Of a DNA stretch of 64,000 nucleotides, positions 1 through 8,343 are shown in pieces (within the stretch, counting starts at the first letter, position 1; each line of letters begins with the position of its first letter). A program made the translations under genes and the position numbers. Origin of the DNA: Parapedobacter sp042666505 (GTDB lineage Bacteria > Bacteroidota > Bacteroidia > Sphingobacteriales > Sphingobacteriaceae); assembly GCF_042666505.1 (NCBI RefSeq), contig NZ_JBHTDN010000001.1, forward strand, positions 310,001-374,000, written 5' to 3'. The notes below the pieces were generated by a model. That model was given only the letters and a program-made list of their open reading frames with translations, was not told where the DNA came from and searched no databases.

Positions 1-254
1 TATTTTACTACGTCATTGACTGTCTGGGTAAAGGGAAATACGTAGGCTGGCTTAAAATCTATGGGATGAACTCAATCCTGGCGTATCTTCTGTTTTCCAT
101 AGTTGATTTCAGCTCCGTTGTCCATTCGCTGTTTTTCGGTTTGGAGCAGTTTCTGGGCAAAGGCTATCAACCGTTCGCCAGGTTGTGCAGCGTCAGTTTG
201 ATCTTCTTGATATTGTATTTCTTAGCGAAAAGAAAGGTATACCTCAAAGTGTAA
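1..254 (+). CDS. HGSNAT/NagX-type transmembrane acyltransferase, C-terminal end (5' truncated)
   Basis: The frame is open from the window edge (first full codon at position 3) to TAA at 252-254, so only the last 83 residues are present. The fragment has two hydrophobic helices separated by a polar loop and ends in a basic tail (FLAKRKVYLKV). Its layout parallels the C-terminus of the complete protein at 22717-23802: VIDCLG then YGMNSILAY here, VIEILG then FGSNAITAY there, with a basic end in both. That makes it a member of the DUF5009/heparan-alpha-glucosaminide N-acetyltransferase-like family, which in lysosomes carries acetyl groups across a membrane onto amino sugars. It is on the same strand as the catabolic operon that begins 112 bases downstream. 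The family call rests on comparison with the second copy; substrate is unknown. Confidence 0.72.
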   Translation, partial: FYYVIDCLGKGKYVGWLKIYGMNSILAYLLFSIVDFSSVVHSLFFGLEQFLGKGYQPFARLCSVSLIFLILYFLAKRKVYLKV

Positions 255-258
255 CCTT

Positions 259-275
259 ATGCAAATATCCTACAA
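259..275 (+). promoter_or_regulatory. Candidate operator, group 2 (ATGCAAATATCCTACAA)
   Basis: This 17-base motif lies just after the acyltransferase stop codon and upstream of the GMC-led operon. It matches 16 of 17 bases of the element at 22585-22601 in front of the second acyltransferase/SusC unit. No convincing TAnnTTTG box follows at the spacing seen there, so the promoter itself is not identified. That the site is functional is inferred from the match. Confidence 0.45.
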
Positions 276-366
276 CAACAGGATAAAATGAAGCAAGGTT
301 CCGCTTCATAAAATGTAGAACTTCGAGCGGTATAAGCTGACTGATTTATAAACCCTAAAAAACCAC

Positions 367-2106
367 ATGGCATTTAACATAAACGCAAGTAAGGGTAAAT
401 ACGATGTTATCATTGTCGGATCGGGGGCAGGCGGGGGCATGGCTGGCTATGTGCTGGCACAGGCGGGCTTGAAAGTGCTGATGTTGGAATCCGGTCCCTT
501 TTTCGATCCGGCCAAAGACTCGTTACAGATGCGCTGGCCTTGGGAATCACCCCGCAGAGGAGCTTCTACAAACCGCGCCTTTGGCGATTTCGATGGCGCT
601 TTCGGGGGATGGGAGATCGACGGTGAGCCGTATACCAACAGCGAGGGAAGTGAGTTCCGATGGTTTAGGTCACGGATGCTGGGAGGACGTACCAACCATT
701 GGGGGCGTATTTCCCTGCGTTTTGGCCCAAAAGATTTCAAGGGAGGAAGCTTCGACGGGGCTACCGACGACTGGCCGATCAGCTACGAGGAAGTTAAGCC
801 GTATTACGACAAAGTGGACATACTGCTCGGTGTATATGGCACCAATGAGGGGCTGGAGGATGATCCCGATGGGATCTTTCTGAAGCCGCCGAAACCCAGG
901 CTACACGAATTACTGATCGCCGAAGCGGCCAGAAAAAAAGGCATTCCCGTGATACCGGGTAGGGGATCGGTGCTTACCGAACCATTGAAAAACAATAACC
1001 AGCGGGGCGTGTGTTTCAATTGTGGCCAGTGCGGCAGGTCGTGCAAGGTGTACGGGGATTTTTCTTCTTCGTCCGCTTTGGTCATCCCGGCCATCCGGAC
1101 CGGAAATCTGGAAGTGCTTCCCAACTCGTTGGTGCGCGAGGTGCTGGTGGATGGGTATGGACTCGCCAAGGGCGTGTCTTACATCAGCAAAGAAGATATG
1201 CAGGAGTATCAGGTATATGGCCAGCAGGTCATATTGGCCGCAAGTGCCTGTGAATCGGCGCGTATTTTATTGAATTCAAAGTCACGGCAACATCCGCAGG
1301 GACTGGCGAACAGCAGCGGGGTGGTCGGTAAATACCTGCACGATTCCACGGGCGTCAGTGTCGCGGCATATCTTCCACAGCTAAAAAACCGAAAGCGGTA
1401 TAATGAGGATGGAGTGGGAAGCCTGCATGTCTATTCACCCTGGTGGCTGGACAATTCGAAACTGGATTTTCCGAGAGGCTATCACATCGAATATGGCGGG
1501 GGGATGAACATGCCTTCCTACGGGTACCTAAATGATCTGCCCCGGTTTAACGGTGCGTTAGCCAACGTTAATGGTGCTGGAAAAAAAAGCGGCGGATACG
1601 GCCGGTCGCTGAAGGAAGAGTACCGCGATTACTTTGGAACCAAAGTGGTTCTGGCCGGCCGGGGATTGGCCATCGCACGAAAAGACAATTACTGCGAAAT
1701 CGATCCCAATACGGTCGACAAATACGGTATCCCCGTGTTGAAGTTCCATTACAAATGGCACGATGCCGAAATCAAACAGGGCAAGCACATGCAGGATACA
1801 TTCCATGACCTATTTACCGGTATGGGTGCTGTTATCACGTCGGCGTACGTAGGAGCCGACAAGCACTATGGACTCAAAAAGCCCGGCGAGATCATCCATG
1901 AAGTGGGGACGGTACGGATGGGAGATGATCCGAAAACTTCGGCTTTGAATAAATGGTGTCAAGCTCATGATTGCAAAAACTTATTCGTGGTAGACGGAGC
2001 GCCGTTTGTACAGCAGGGGGATAAAAACCCAACGTGGACCATATTGGCATTGTCGATGCGGACATCAGAATATATTTTGGAACAACGGAAAAGACGTAAC
2101 CTGTAA
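367..2106 (+). CDS. GMC-family FAD-dependent oxidoreductase (sugar dehydrogenase large subunit)
   Basis: This 579-residue protein starts with a Rossmann motif for FAD (VIIVGSGAGGGMAGYVLA, about residues 14-31). It ends with the GMC C-terminal signature HEVGTVRMG and a second conserved block around NPTWTILAL. Residues 216-226 carry C-x2-C-x2-C-x3-C, resembling the iron-sulphur site of bacterial FAD-dependent glucose and fructose dehydrogenase large subunits. There is no signal peptide. In that family the large subunit is exported together with the Tat-bearing small subunit, and such a subunit is encoded one base downstream. The gene leads a packed operon with a Gfo/Idh/MocA protein and a DUF1080 protein, a set linked in other bacteria to C3 oxidation of glycosides. 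The periplasmic location and the 3-keto product are inferred, as is an acceptor other than oxygen. Confidence 0.85.
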   Translation: MAFNINASKGKYDVIIVGSGAGGGMAGYVLAQAGLKVLMLESGPFFDPAKDSLQMRWPWESPRRGASTNRAFGDFDGAFGGWEIDGEPYTNSEGSEFRWFRSRMLGGRTNHWGRISLRFGPKDFKGGSFDGATDDWPISYEEVKPYYDKVDILLGVYGTNEGLEDDPDGIFLKPPKPRLHELLIAEAARKKGIPVIPGRGSVLTEPLKNNNQRGVCFNCGQCGRSCKVYGDFSSSSALVIPAIRTGNLEVLPNSLVREVLVDGYGLAKGVSYISKEDMQEYQVYGQQVILAASACESARILLNSKSRQHPQGLANSSGVVGKYLHDSTGVSVAAYLPQLKNRKRYNEDGVGSLHVYSPWWLDNSKLDFPRGYHIEYGGGMNMPSYGYLNDLPRFNGALANVNGAGKKSGGYGRSLKEEYRDYFGTKVVLAGRGLAIARKDNYCEIDPNTVDKYGIPVLKFHYKWHDAEIKQGKHMQDTFHDLFTGMGAVITSAYVGADKHYGLKKPGEIIHEVGTVRMGDDPKTSALNKWCQAHDCKNLFVVDGAPFVQQGDKNPTWTILALSMRTSEYILEQRKRRNL

Positions 2107-2107
2107 A

Positions 2108-2752
2108 ATGGCGATGGACAAAATGAAACGAAGAGATGCCTTGAAAGCCATCGGCGTATCCATGGTAGCCAGCGGATTGCTTTTTCATCGATGCAGTAAC
2201 GAAAAAGCAGACCGGGTAGTTTCCCGGCTCAACCTGGACCTGAAGGAAGGCCGGGAGCTTTGGGAGCGGGAACGGCTTGAGGAACTGAATTCCTATACAT
2301 TTTTTGATCCACATGAAAGAGAGACGCTTACCGAGCTGGTCGATCTGATTATACCGGCAGATGAGGATTCGCCGAGCGCTTCCGATGTGAAAGTGCCCGA
2401 TTTTATCGAATTTATCGTGAAAGATCAGCCGGAATTGCAGCAGCCGATGCGGGACGGGCTGAAATGGCTCGACAATTATGCACTGCAGCGGTTTCAGGGT
2501 GTTTTTACCGGGATCACAGCCGATCAGCGTATCGATATCCTGGACCGGATTGCCTATCCGGAATCGGAACACAGCGAATTCATGCAGGGTATTGCATTTT
2601 TTACCTTACTCAGGGAACTGACAGCTTCGGGATATTTTACCACGGAGGCGGGGATCGACTACCTCGGATATGTAGGCAACCGGCCGAATGTGTGGGAAGG
2701 CGTTCCCGTGGATGTCCTCCGGCAATACGACCTTACCGACTTAATTACGTAA
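2108..2752 (+). CDS. Gluconate 2-dehydrogenase subunit 3 family protein (Tat-exported small subunit)
   Basis: The start chosen is the ATG at 2108, one base after the GMC stop; ATGs at 2114 and 2123 in the same frame are equally possible. From 2123 the N-terminus reads MKRRDALKAIGVSMVASG, a twin-arginine signal, followed by a cysteine that could be lipidated (LLFHRC). The mature part has the DPHERETLTELVDLIIPAD block typical of the gluconate 2-dehydrogenase gamma-subunit family. This subunit stabilises and exports the partner flavoprotein. No cytochrome c subunit follows, so the electron acceptor is not visible in this window. Coupling to the GMC gene is almost certain from position; the substrate is not known. 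Confidence 0.83.
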   Translation: MAMDKMKRRDALKAIGVSMVASGLLFHRCSNEKADRVVSRLNLDLKEGRELWERERLEELNSYTFFDPHERETLTELVDLIIPADEDSPSASDVKVPDFIEFIVKDQPELQQPMRDGLKWLDNYALQRFQGVFTGITADQRIDILDRIAYPESEHSEFMQGIAFFTLLRELTASGYFTTEAGIDYLGYVGNRPNVWEGVPVDVLRQYDLTDLIT

Positions 2753-2770
2753 ATTAACGCATCCAGAAAT

Positions 2771-4219
2771 ATGAAGCAAGATAGTAAGAAACAATCCAGA
2801 AGGGATTTCATTACCACCACCAGCCTCGCCGTTGCTGGTGTAACGATCGTACCCCGCCATGTGTTGGGCGGTAGCGGATTTATTGCGCCCAGCGATAAGC
2901 TGGTGGTCGCCGGTGTGGGCATCGGAGGTAAAGGGAGAAGCGACCTAAAGAGTTTTTATGACAGCGGCAAAGCTGAAATTGCCTACTTATGCGATGTGGA
3001 CGACCGTATGGCGAAGGAATCGCGGGAACGGTTTCCCAAAGCAAAGTACTACCACGACTGGCGGGAGTTATTTGACAAGGAGTCCAAACATTTCGACGCG
3101 GTATCGGTGTCAACGCCCGATCACAACCATGCCGTCATCGCCATGGGCGCCATGCAGCTCGGAAAACATGTGTATGTCCAAAAACCGATGACGCACGACA
3201 TCTACGAAGCCCGTAAACTCACGGAAGCGGCTGAAAGATACAAGGTGGTTACGCAAATGGGCAACCAGGGGGCATCGGGCGACGGGGTCCGGCAGCTCCG
3301 GGAATGGTTCGATGCCGATATAATCGGCGATGTGCACACCGTCTATACGTGGACGAACCGCCCCGTGTGGCCGCAGGGCATTCCGTGGCCAGCGCAATCG
3401 CCTTCCGTGCCCAAGGAACTGGATTGGGACCTTTGGCTCGGGACCGCACCCGATAAGGCCTACGTAGACGGGCTCATTCCGGGCAGCTGGCGCGGCTGGT
3501 GGGATTACGGTACAGGCGCGCTGGGTGACCTGGGTTGCCACTTGCTGGAAGCGCCTTTTTCCGTACTGGACCTGAAATACCCAACCGATGTGCAGGCGAC
3601 CGTTGGCAGCGTGTACACGGCTTTTGGGGAACGCGGTTACTTTAAGGATAGCTGTCCGCCGTCGGGTTACGCAATTTTGACGTTCCCCAAAACCAGCCGG
3701 ACACAGGGAGAAGTGAAGTTGCATTGGATGGACGGCGGGATCAAGCCGATGCGGCCGGACGAGCTGGAGCCGGAAGAAATCATGGGAGATGGCAACAGCG
3801 GCATCTTGTTTATCGGTACAAAGGGGAAAATGATGGCCAGTGAATACGCGGCCAATCCGAGGCTGATCCCGGTTTCAAAGACGAAGGAGGTTACGGTTCC
3901 ACAGCGGTATGAGCGGGTGAAAGGTGGCGCCGATGGGCACTATGCGCAGTGGGTGGAAGGTGCGATCGCAGGATACGGCAAGGCCAAGCTGAGTGCGCCT
4001 TTTGAACTGTCGGGCCCATTGACGGAAACGGTACTCATGGCCAACCTGGCCATCCGCGTGGCCGATATTCCCAAACCACGACCCAACGGAAAAGGCTTCG
4101 TGTATCCGGGAAGCAATAAGTTGATGAAATGGGATAGCGGAAATATGCGGATTACCAATTACGAAGAGGCGAATCAGTTTGTGAAGCGCGAGTATAGAAA
4201 AGGTTGGGGACAATTGTAA
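2771..4219 (+). CDS. Tat-exported Gfo/Idh/MocA family oxidoreductase
   Basis: This 482-residue protein begins with a twin-arginine signal (QSRRDFITTTSLAVAGV). Next comes the NAD(P)-binding fold (VVAGVGIGGKGRSDL, with acidic DVDD after the second strand) and the family motif VQKPMTHDIYEARKL, whose lysine is the usual catalytic or substrate-orienting residue (EKP in most relatives). The C-terminal half has the expected alpha/beta substrate domain, including WRGWWDYGTGALGDLGCHLL. Exported members keep a tightly bound nucleotide and act on glycans in the periplasm. It lies 18 bases after the small dehydrogenase subunit and 10 before the DUF1080 gene, fitting a role in making or reducing 3-keto sugars. 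Direction and substrate are inferred only. Confidence 0.86.
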   Translation: MKQDSKKQSRRDFITTTSLAVAGVTIVPRHVLGGSGFIAPSDKLVVAGVGIGGKGRSDLKSFYDSGKAEIAYLCDVDDRMAKESRERFPKAKYYHDWRELFDKESKHFDAVSVSTPDHNHAVIAMGAMQLGKHVYVQKPMTHDIYEARKLTEAAERYKVVTQMGNQGASGDGVRQLREWFDADIIGDVHTVYTWTNRPVWPQGIPWPAQSPSVPKELDWDLWLGTAPDKAYVDGLIPGSWRGWWDYGTGALGDLGCHLLEAPFSVLDLKYPTDVQATVGSVYTAFGERGYFKDSCPPSGYAILTFPKTSRTQGEVKLHWMDGGIKPMRPDELEPEEIMGDGNSGILFIGTKGKMMASEYAANPRLIPVSKTKEVTVPQRYERVKGGADGHYAQWVEGAIAGYGKAKLSAPFELSGPLTETVLMANLAIRVADIPKPRPNGKGFVYPGSNKLMKWDSGNMRITNYEEANQFVKREYRKGWGQL

Positions 4220-4229
4220 ACATAGAGCC

Positions 4230-4868
4230 ATGAAATTGAAACTTTGTGTCGCCTGTTTTCTTGCGCTGTGGCTTTCCGCCGCAGACGCGCAAACCGGCCG
4301 TTGGGTATCTCTGTTTGACGGAAAGACGTTAAACGGATGGAAAGCCAGTGACAATGCCGCATCTTTCCGGGTTGAAAACGGCTGCATTATGCAGGAAGGA
4401 CCACGTTCCCATCTGTATTACGTCGGTGATGTGGCCGATCATGCGTTCAAAAATTTTGAGTTCAAAGCCCAGGTGTACACCTTTGAAAACGCTAACTCAG
4501 GTGTATACTTCCACAGCCGCTTCCAGGAAACGGGATTCCCCAATTACGGATATGAAGTACAGGTCAACAATTCCCACCGCGACGCCATCCGTACGGGTAG
4601 TTTATACAACGTGGTGGACATAGCCGACAAGTATGCTGTGGACGGGGAGTGGTTCGAGCTGTATATCCGGGTGGAAGGCAACCGGGTGATCGTCAAGGTG
4701 GACGGAACGACCGTGGTGGATTATACCCAGATGACCGACAAAAGTCGATTGGTACGGCAAGAGGATCACTTTGGCCGCTATGTGGGTTCCGGTACCTTCG
4801 CCATCCAGGCGCACGACCCGAATTCAAAAGCGATGTATAAAGATATTCAAGTAAGGATTTTAGATTAA
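4230..4868 (+). CDS. DUF1080 / 3-keto-disaccharide hydrolase family protein
   Basis: A signal peptide (residues 1-21, ending ADAQ) precedes a single jelly-roll domain of about 190 residues. Typical family motifs are SLFDGKTLNGWKA near the start, FKNFEFKAQVYT, the ANSGVYFHSR strand, GYEVQVNN and IAIQAHDP-like FAIQAHDP near the end. Members of this family cleave 3-keto-glycosides made by prior oxidation, or act as carbohydrate-binding jelly rolls. Its place directly behind the GMC pair and the exported Gfo/Idh/MocA protein favours the enzymatic reading. The protein should act in the periplasm. The family assignment is firm; the exact reaction is inference from context. Confidence 0.82.
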   Translation: MKLKLCVACFLALWLSAADAQTGRWVSLFDGKTLNGWKASDNAASFRVENGCIMQEGPRSHLYYVGDVADHAFKNFEFKAQVYTFENANSGVYFHSRFQETGFPNYGYEVQVNNSHRDAIRTGSLYNVVDIADKYAVDGEWFELYIRVEGNRVIVKVDGTTVVDYTQMTDKSRLVRQEDHFGRYVGSGTFAIQAHDPNSKAMYKDIQVRILD

Positions 4869-4879
4869 GCAAGTAATAA

Positions 4880-5611
4880 ATGAAACCGATTGTTCAGATC
4901 TCATTGGATCTCACGGATATTGAGGAGGCGGTAAATACCGCACAGGTCGCCTTGCAGGCTGGGGTCGACTGGCTGGAGGTGGGTACTCCGCTTGTGCTGG
5001 CAGAGGGCCTGCACGGGGTACGAAGACTGAGAAGCGAATTCCCGGATACACCCTTGGTGGTCGACCTGAAAACCATGGATGGCGGCTACCTCGAAGCGGA
5101 GATGATGGCCAAAGCAGGCGCTACGCATGTGGTGGTCATGGGCAGGGCCCATGCGGAAACCATCAAATGTGTAGTACAGGCCGGGCGCGATTTCGGTATT
5201 AAGGTAATGGGCGATAACCTGGCCTGCGACTCGATGGTAGACGGTGCTAGGTTTCTCGAAGACCTCGGATGCGATTACGTGATCCACCACATCGGGTACG
5301 ACGAACGGCGGGGCTTGGTCGCACAGGGCTTTGCGTGCCCGAGTCCGTTGGACCAGCTTACCGAAGTGGTGGAAGCGGTACAGGTGCCCGTTCAGGCGGT
5401 AGGTGGACTGTCCATTGAACAGGCCATTTCGTGCCCTTCGTACGGCGCACCGCTGGTGGTGCTTGGGGCGCCCCTTACGATTGATGCCGACTCGTTCAAA
5501 ACGTCGAGCAGCAACGACCTTCCCAGCGTATTACGGACTATTTGCGAGCAGATTCATTCGCAGCAAATCAATAAGCAATATAAGCAACCATGGAGTTTTT
5601 ATCAGTCGTAA
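4880..5611 (+). CDS. HUMPS-family enzyme, 3-hexulose-6-phosphate synthase-like (OMPDC superfamily)
   Basis: This 243-residue single beta/alpha barrel carries the superfamily catalytic motif D62-x-K64-x2-D67 (VDLKTMDGG), E33 in LEVGTP and H136/H137 in YVIHHIGYDERR. The stretches LEVGTPLVLAEGL and HIGYD resemble bacterial hexulose-6-phosphate synthase more than the ascorbate-pathway 3-keto-L-gulonate-6-phosphate decarboxylase UlaD, judged from memory. Both enzymes act on C6-phosphorylated 3-keto sugars or sugar acids and give a pentulose 5-phosphate plus formaldehyde or CO2. No 6-phospho-3-hexuloisomerase is nearby, so a formaldehyde-fixing RuMP role is unlikely. The gene's last 22 bases overlap the dehydrogenase that follows. 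Family is clear; substrate is open. Confidence 0.8.
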   Translation: MKPIVQISLDLTDIEEAVNTAQVALQAGVDWLEVGTPLVLAEGLHGVRRLRSEFPDTPLVVDLKTMDGGYLEAEMMAKAGATHVVVMGRAHAETIKCVVQAGRDFGIKVMGDNLACDSMVDGARFLEDLGCDYVIHHIGYDERRGLVAQGFACPSPLDQLTEVVEAVQVPVQAVGGLSIEQAISCPSYGAPLVVLGAPLTIDADSFKTSSSNDLPSVLRTICEQIHSQQINKQYKQPWSFYQS

Positions 5612-6615
5612 ATTTTGATCGTGCCAAGGGATCGGTGGAGCTGCGGAAAGTGCCGCGGCCGGAGCCGAAAAGCGGCGAAGTAATCCTCGAAGTAAAGGGC
5701 GTAGGCGTATGCGGCAGCGATCTGCACCAATGGACGTCCAGCCATAGCTGGGAGGTAAATTATCCGGTTATCCTGGGCCATGAATTCGCGGGAATTATCG
5801 ATGAAGTCGGTCCGGATGTGAAAATCTGGAAAACCGGCGACCGCGTGGTTAGCGAAACAGCGGCCGTGATCGATCTGGATAACCCGCTGTCAAAGGTTGG
5901 GCTTTATAACCTCGACCCCTCGCGGAAGGGGTTTGGTTACGGTGTCAACGGCGCAATGACCAAATACGTCGCGGTGCCTGCCCGCTGCTTGCACCGTATA
6001 CCGAATACGTTACCGTTTGAGCGGGCTTGCCTGACCGAGCCGTGTAGCGTTGCGTATAATGCGGTGGTGAACAATGCCGATATCAAACCCGGAGACCGGG
6101 TGCTGGTCATCGGCCCGGGCACCATTGGCATGCTCTGCGCGCTGATGGCCCAGTTGAGGGGTGCGGAAGTGGCCATCGTCGGGTTGGAAAGTGACCGGGT
6201 ACGGCTAGATATTGCCGCGGCCTACGGTATACAACCCCTCACAGGCGATGCCGGCCTGTGGGCACGTGAGCTCGATGGCATGGGGGTTGACTGCGTGATT
6301 GATTCCGCGGGGATCAGCCATACGCTTCAGAACGCTATCGACTGGGTGAGGCCCAACGGACAGGTGGTGAAAGTAGGCTGGGGCCCACAGCCCATCGGAT
6401 TTTCACTGGATCCGATCGTGCAAAAGAACGTTCGCATCCAAGGCAGTTTCAGTCACAACTGGCCAGTATGGGAAAAAGTGATCCGGCTGTTGGATACAGG
6501 CCGCCTGGACATCAGCAAAATCGTCGGCGGCATGTGGCCCTTGGAGGACTGGGAAGTGGCGTTCCGTAAAATGAAGGACGGGGAGGTCATCAAAAGCGTA
6601 TTGATACCGAAATAA
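5590..6615 (+). CDS. Medium-chain zinc-type alcohol dehydrogenase lacking the structural zinc site
   Basis: This 341-residue MDR protein keeps the catalytic zinc ligands: C41 in GVCGSD, H64-E65 in GHEFAG and E150 in LTEPCS. The nucleotide motif is VLVIGPGTIG. The lobe that normally holds four cysteines (about residues 88-125) instead reads SETAAVIDLDNPLSK and onward with no cysteine, so the structural zinc is absent. Relatives include sorbitol, threonine and other polyol dehydrogenases. The start ATG at 5590 lies within the end of the HUMPS gene, which implies translational coupling. In this operon it probably oxidises or reduces a free (keto-)sugar in the cytoplasm. Substrate and cofactor preference cannot be read reliably. 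Confidence 0.82.
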   Translation: MEFLSVVNFDRAKGSVELRKVPRPEPKSGEVILEVKGVGVCGSDLHQWTSSHSWEVNYPVILGHEFAGIIDEVGPDVKIWKTGDRVVSETAAVIDLDNPLSKVGLYNLDPSRKGFGYGVNGAMTKYVAVPARCLHRIPNTLPFERACLTEPCSVAYNAVVNNADIKPGDRVLVIGPGTIGMLCALMAQLRGAEVAIVGLESDRVRLDIAAAYGIQPLTGDAGLWARELDGMGVDCVIDSAGISHTLQNAIDWVRPNGQVVKVGWGPQPIGFSLDPIVQKNVRIQGSFSHNWPVWEKVIRLLDTGRLDISKIVGGMWPLEDWEVAFRKMKDGEVIKSVLIPK

Positions 6616-6636
6616 TGACGAATCGGAAAGGGAACT

Positions 6637-7446
6637 ATGCAAAACGACTTATTGAAAGAGAAGGTGATCATCGTCACCGGTGCATTTGGCGGAATCGGGT
6701 TGGCGATTGCGAAGGCCTGCTTGAATGCTGGAGCAAGGGTGTTGCTGCACGGACGGAGCGAACGGAATCAAGCGGACGCACTGCGTTACCTGGACGGCGG
6801 CGACTGGGTGGAACCGTTCGTGGGTGACGTAACCCGCGAGAACTTCGCCCGGGATCTGGTGGAAGCGACCGTCCGCCGATTCGGCAAAATCAATGGCATC
6901 GTTAATAATGCTGCCTACGTGGTCTCGTCCAATGTGGGCGATACGACACTTGCGTTATTCCGCGAAGTACTGGAAGTGAATTCACTGGCACCATTTGCCA
7001 TCATTCAATCGGCGCTGCCCCATCTGGCGGAAACCAAAGGGGCGGTGGTGAATATCGGCTCGGTCAATGCGTATGCCGGAGAACCGAATCTGTTGGCTTA
7101 CAGCGTGTCCAAAGGGGCATTGATGACACTGACGAGAAACTTGGGCGACAGCCTGCATCGGGACTTCGGTATCCGGGTAAATCAGTTGAATGTGGGGTGG
7201 GTGCTGACGGAAAAGGAACAGGAGCGGAAAATAGGACATGGACTGCCGGCCGACTGGTATTCCCTTATTTCGCCGATGTATGCACCTGCCCGGAGGTTGC
7301 TGGATCCGATGGAAGTGGCGAATTCAGCCGTATTGTGGCTTTCGGATTCCCTCGGCCCGGTAAGCGGCCAAGCCATTGAACTCGAGCAACATCCGATCAT
7401 CGGACGGAATCCGGAAAAGAACTTAGACGCGTTAGACCTCGAATAA
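6637..7446 (+). CDS. Short-chain dehydrogenase/reductase (SDR)
   Basis: This 269-residue classical SDR has the nucleotide motif T14-G-A-F-G-G-I-G21, the NNAA strand motif near residues 90-93 and the catalytic triad S142, Y155 and K159 (YSVSK). It has no export signal. It lies 21 bases after the MDR dehydrogenase and one base before the TIM-barrel gene, clearly co-transcribed. With the MDR enzyme it gives the operon two cytoplasmic NAD(P)-linked dehydrogenases, as expected for oxidising one carbon and reducing another of an imported sugar. Many SDRs of this type are annotated as 3-oxoacyl-ACP reductase-like or glucose 1-dehydrogenase-like; a sugar substrate is inferred from context. Confidence 0.84.
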   Translation: MQNDLLKEKVIIVTGAFGGIGLAIAKACLNAGARVLLHGRSERNQADALRYLDGGDWVEPFVGDVTRENFARDLVEATVRRFGKINGIVNNAAYVVSSNVGDTTLALFREVLEVNSLAPFAIIQSALPHLAETKGAVVNIGSVNAYAGEPNLLAYSVSKGALMTLTRNLGDSLHRDFGIRVNQLNVGWVLTEKEQERKIGHGLPADWYSLISPMYAPARRLLDPMEVANSAVLWLSDSLGPVSGQAIELEQHPIIGRNPEKNLDALDLE

Positions 7447-7447
7447 T

Positions 7448-8329
7448 ATGCCCAAATTAGCTGTATTCCCGAAAGCGTTCATGAAGGAACTTTGCGTAAC
7501 GGGAGAAATGACACTCGACGAATGGATCGATCTGGCGTCGCCGTTGGAAATTGACGGACTGGAATGGTATGCGGGTTTTCTGGGAATGGAAGACCCGAAC
7601 AACTGGACCCGCTATCGAAACCGGGTCAGCGATGCCGGACTCGAAATACCGATGATGTGCTGCTCGCCTGATTTTACGCATCCGGATCCCGCCTTCAGAA
7701 AGGAACAGATCGGTAAGCAAAAACAATGGATCGATATGACGCATGCGCTGGGAGGCCGTTATTGCCGGGTGCTGTCAGGCCAGCGACGGCCGGAGCTTTC
7801 CCTCGACGAAGGCGTGAAACTGGCGGTAGATTCGATCCAGGAATGCCTGGACTATGCACGAACGCTCGATATCACCTTGATCCTGGAAAACCATTACAAA
7901 GATGATTTCTGGAAATTTCCGGAATTTGCGCAGAAGGTTGCGGTATTCTGCCAGATCGTCGAGGCAATTGACGACCCGCACTTCGGGGTAAACTACGACC
8001 CAAGCAATACGTTTCTTGCCGGTGAAGATCCCCTGGATTTATTGGAAAAGGTAAAACGCCGCGTCAAGACGATGCACGCGAGCGACCGGTACCTAGTGGG
8101 TGGAACCATCGAAGACCTGAGGAAAATGGAGGATAACAGTGAGGGGTACGCCTCCGTGTTGCGGCACGGCGAAATCGGCAAGGGACTGAACGATTATGAT
8201 GTGATCTTCGGAACCTTGAAATCGGTCGGTTTCGATAGCTGGATCAGCATCGAAGATGGGGTAGATGGTATGGAACAATTAAAAAGAAGCGTGGATTTCG
8301 TAAACCGGAAGATCCAGCAGTATTGGTAG
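7448..8329 (+). CDS. Sugar phosphate isomerase/epimerase family TIM barrel
   Basis: This 293-residue xylose-isomerase-like (AP endonuclease 2 family) barrel has all four expected divalent-metal ligands: the Glu of ILENHYKD, the Asp of NYDPSN, the His of MHASD and the Glu of SIEDG. There is no signal peptide, so it acts in the cytoplasm. Relatives epimerise or isomerise keto sugars (tagatose 3-epimerase, UlaE, IolE/IolI types). It follows the SDR by one base and precedes the PfkB kinase. A role in moving a carbonyl or inverting a hydroxyl before phosphorylation fits. The specific reaction is not determinable here. Confidence 0.83.
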   Translation: MPKLAVFPKAFMKELCVTGEMTLDEWIDLASPLEIDGLEWYAGFLGMEDPNNWTRYRNRVSDAGLEIPMMCCSPDFTHPDPAFRKEQIGKQKQWIDMTHALGGRYCRVLSGQRRPELSLDEGVKLAVDSIQECLDYARTLDITLILENHYKDDFWKFPEFAQKVAVFCQIVEAIDDPHFGVNYDPSNTFLAGEDPLDLLEKVKRRVKTMHASDRYLVGGTIEDLRKMEDNSEGYASVLRHGEIGKGLNDYDVIFGTLKSVGFDSWISIEDGVDGMEQLKRSVDFVNRKIQQYW

Positions 8330-8343
8330 CCAAGCAAAAGGTT

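Noticed and set aside
1892..2572. A 226-codon open frame on the minus strand across the GMC/small-subunit junction
   Set aside because: Both + strand genes are well supported; the antisense frame has no start context or family motif.
4880..5611. RuMP formaldehyde fixation
   Set aside because: No 6-phospho-3-hexuloisomerase is encoded nearby, and the operon is otherwise catabolic.
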